This document shows, one piece after another, positions 5,892 to 6,869 of a stretch of DNA of 6,869 nt. The translations under genes were made by a program, and so were the position numbers. Under the pieces are notes generated by a model. It worked only from the letters and a program-made list of their open reading frames with translations, was not told where the DNA came from and ran no database searches. The stretch's first letter is position 1, and every line of letters begins with the position of its first letter. The DNA comes from Spirochaetota bacterium (GTDB taxonomy: Bacteria; Spirochaetota; B62-G9). The stretch is taken from NCBI GenBank assembly GCA_026990615.1, contig JALXDB010000169.1:1-6869 (forward strand), read 5' to 3'.

Positions 5892-6869
5892 ATGGATGAG
5901 CTTTATCCTGTAAGGAATATAGATGGAAGTTACGAATCTAGAATATCTGCAAGAACATCTATTCTCGACATTGATTATATTCTATTTGCTGTAATTCTTA
6001 TCTTTTACGGGTTTGGGATAATTATGGTTTTCAGCGCAAGTATAAACGAAGGGATGAAGCTGAATGACAATTATTACTTCTTGAAAAGACAGATACTCTG
6101 GACGGTTATCTCTCTAATTGCCTTTCTTTTTTTCATTTTTAATGATTACACTTTTTTTGTAAAATACCAGAAGATTCTTGTATGGGGGATTATCATGCTC
6201 CTTGTCGGGCTTCTCATTCCTCCCATGATGCATATCGGAATTGTCCATAGGTCCAGAAGGTGGTACAGAATTGGCGGGTTTGGGTTTCAACCCTCGGAAC
6301 TGGCAAAACTCATAGTTATCTTTTACCTGGCATCGGTGCTGGCAAAAAAGGGCGACAGGATAAGGGATTTTTACAGGGGTTTTTTGCCTCCATTCATTGT
6401 GGTTTCTATCATTGCAATGCTTGTTTTCCTTGAACCAGATTTCTCAACCGCTTTTGTTTTGTTTTTTGTTGCAATTTTGATGTTTTACATAGCAGGGGTA
6501 AGAACGGTTTCAATAATCTCTCTTGTTCTGGTATCTGTACCGGCTCTGCTTTTGATGATAAATGGTAAGGGGTATAGGAAGGAAAGAATAATCGGATTTT
6601 TAAATCCGTGGTCGGATCCAACAGACAAGGGATATCAGATTATTCAATCTTTCAAGGCTTTCGCATATGGAGGACTTGTTGGAAGGGGGCTTGGCAGAAG
6701 CATTCAAAAGTTGAAGTATCTTCCAATACCACATACTGATTTTATCTACTCAATTATAGCAGAAGAAATGGGTTATATTGGAGCTCTTTTCATAATTTTC
6801 CTCTATATGCTGTTTGCATACAGGGGGTTTACCATTGCATTTTATCAAAAAGGAAAATTTGAATATCTT
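5892..6869 (+). CDS. ftsW: Septal peptidoglycan glycosyltransferase FtsW (3' truncated)
   Basis: The frame runs from ATG 5892 to the window edge without a stop, giving 326 residues of a protein usually 360-400 long. FtsW is the SEDS polymerase that joins lipid II into septal glycan together with a class B penicillin-binding protein. Visible features: a polar N-terminus of about 27 residues; first span with MVFSAS at 45-50; RRW at 122-124; FQPSELAKL at 132-140; EPDFSTAF at 181-188; FLNPWSDPTDKGYQ at 236-249; GRGLGRS at 264-270; and PHTDFIYSIIAEEMG at 280-294, whose Asp283 aligns with the catalytic Asp of SEDS enzymes. The usual GARRW reads RSRRW here. RodA is the alternative, but the dcw position favours FtsW. 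It starts 17 bases after mraY; an in-frame TAA at 5883 excludes an earlier start. Purine runs GGAG (5876-5879) and AAAGGGA (5884-5890) precede it, neither ideally spaced. Confidence 0.93.
   Translation, partial: MDELYPVRNIDGSYESRISARTSILDIDYILFAVILIFYGFGIIMVFSASINEGMKLNDNYYFLKRQILWTVISLIAFLFFIFNDYTFFVKYQKILVWGIIMLLVGLLIPPMMHIGIVHRSRRWYRIGGFGFQPSELAKLIVIFYLASVLAKKGDRIRDFYRGFLPPFIVVSIIAMLVFLEPDFSTAFVLFFVAILMFYIAGVRTVSIISLVLVSVPALLLMINGKGYRKERIIGFLNPWSDPTDKGYQIIQSFKAFAYGGLVGRGLGRSIQKLKYLPIPHTDFIYSIIAEEMGYIGALFIIFLYMLFAYRGFTIAFYQKGKFEYL

Overview
The window carries the start of a division and cell wall (dcw) operon on the plus strand, mraZ-rsmH-ftsL-murF-mraY-ftsW (1580 to the right edge). Upstream of it lie a small monocistronic gene for a secreted, aromatic-rich protein (619-1002) and the last 68 codons of a RelA/SpoT-type (p)ppGpp enzyme (2-208). 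All genes point the same way, and I see no RNA gene, mobile element or CRISPR array. The DNA is A+T rich, most of all between genes. The diderm-style signal peptide and final Phe of the small protein, together with the peptidoglycan genes, suggest a bacterium with an outer membrane.

The operon skips the genes that usually sit in such clusters: no ftsI or murE between ftsL and murF, and no murD between mraY and ftsW. From memory, this short order (rsmH, ftsL-like, murF, mraY, ftsW) is the one found in spirochaetes such as Borrelia. RsmH also carries a stretch (HIKESGRGFSF, then DEPLDMRL) that looks spirochaete-like to me. A spirochaete or a relative is therefore my best guess, at moderate confidence. 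A deep-branching Gram-negative phylum that lost the same genes is the alternative.

Layout: 2-208, end of rel. 209-559, A+T-rich spacer without a gene. 560-1068, a compact self-contained unit (promoter with A/T tract, strong Shine-Dalgarno, 127-residue secreted protein, 12-bp-stem terminator). 1069-1391, A+T-rich spacer with one orphan extended -10 element. 1392-1490, the operon promoter region with TGTGG repeats on a 10-bp pitch, probably the MraZ operator. 1580-6869, the operon.

The operon products act together. MraZ probably autoregulates the unit. RsmH methylates 16S rRNA. FtsL is a scaffold of the divisome. MurF completes the UDP-MurNAc-pentapeptide, MraY transfers it to undecaprenyl phosphate as lipid I, and FtsW polymerises the later lipid II into septal glycan. 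ftsW is cut by the window edge after 326 codons. Nothing here is clearly a new system. The least explained items are the small secreted protein and the architecture of the mraZ promoter/operator.
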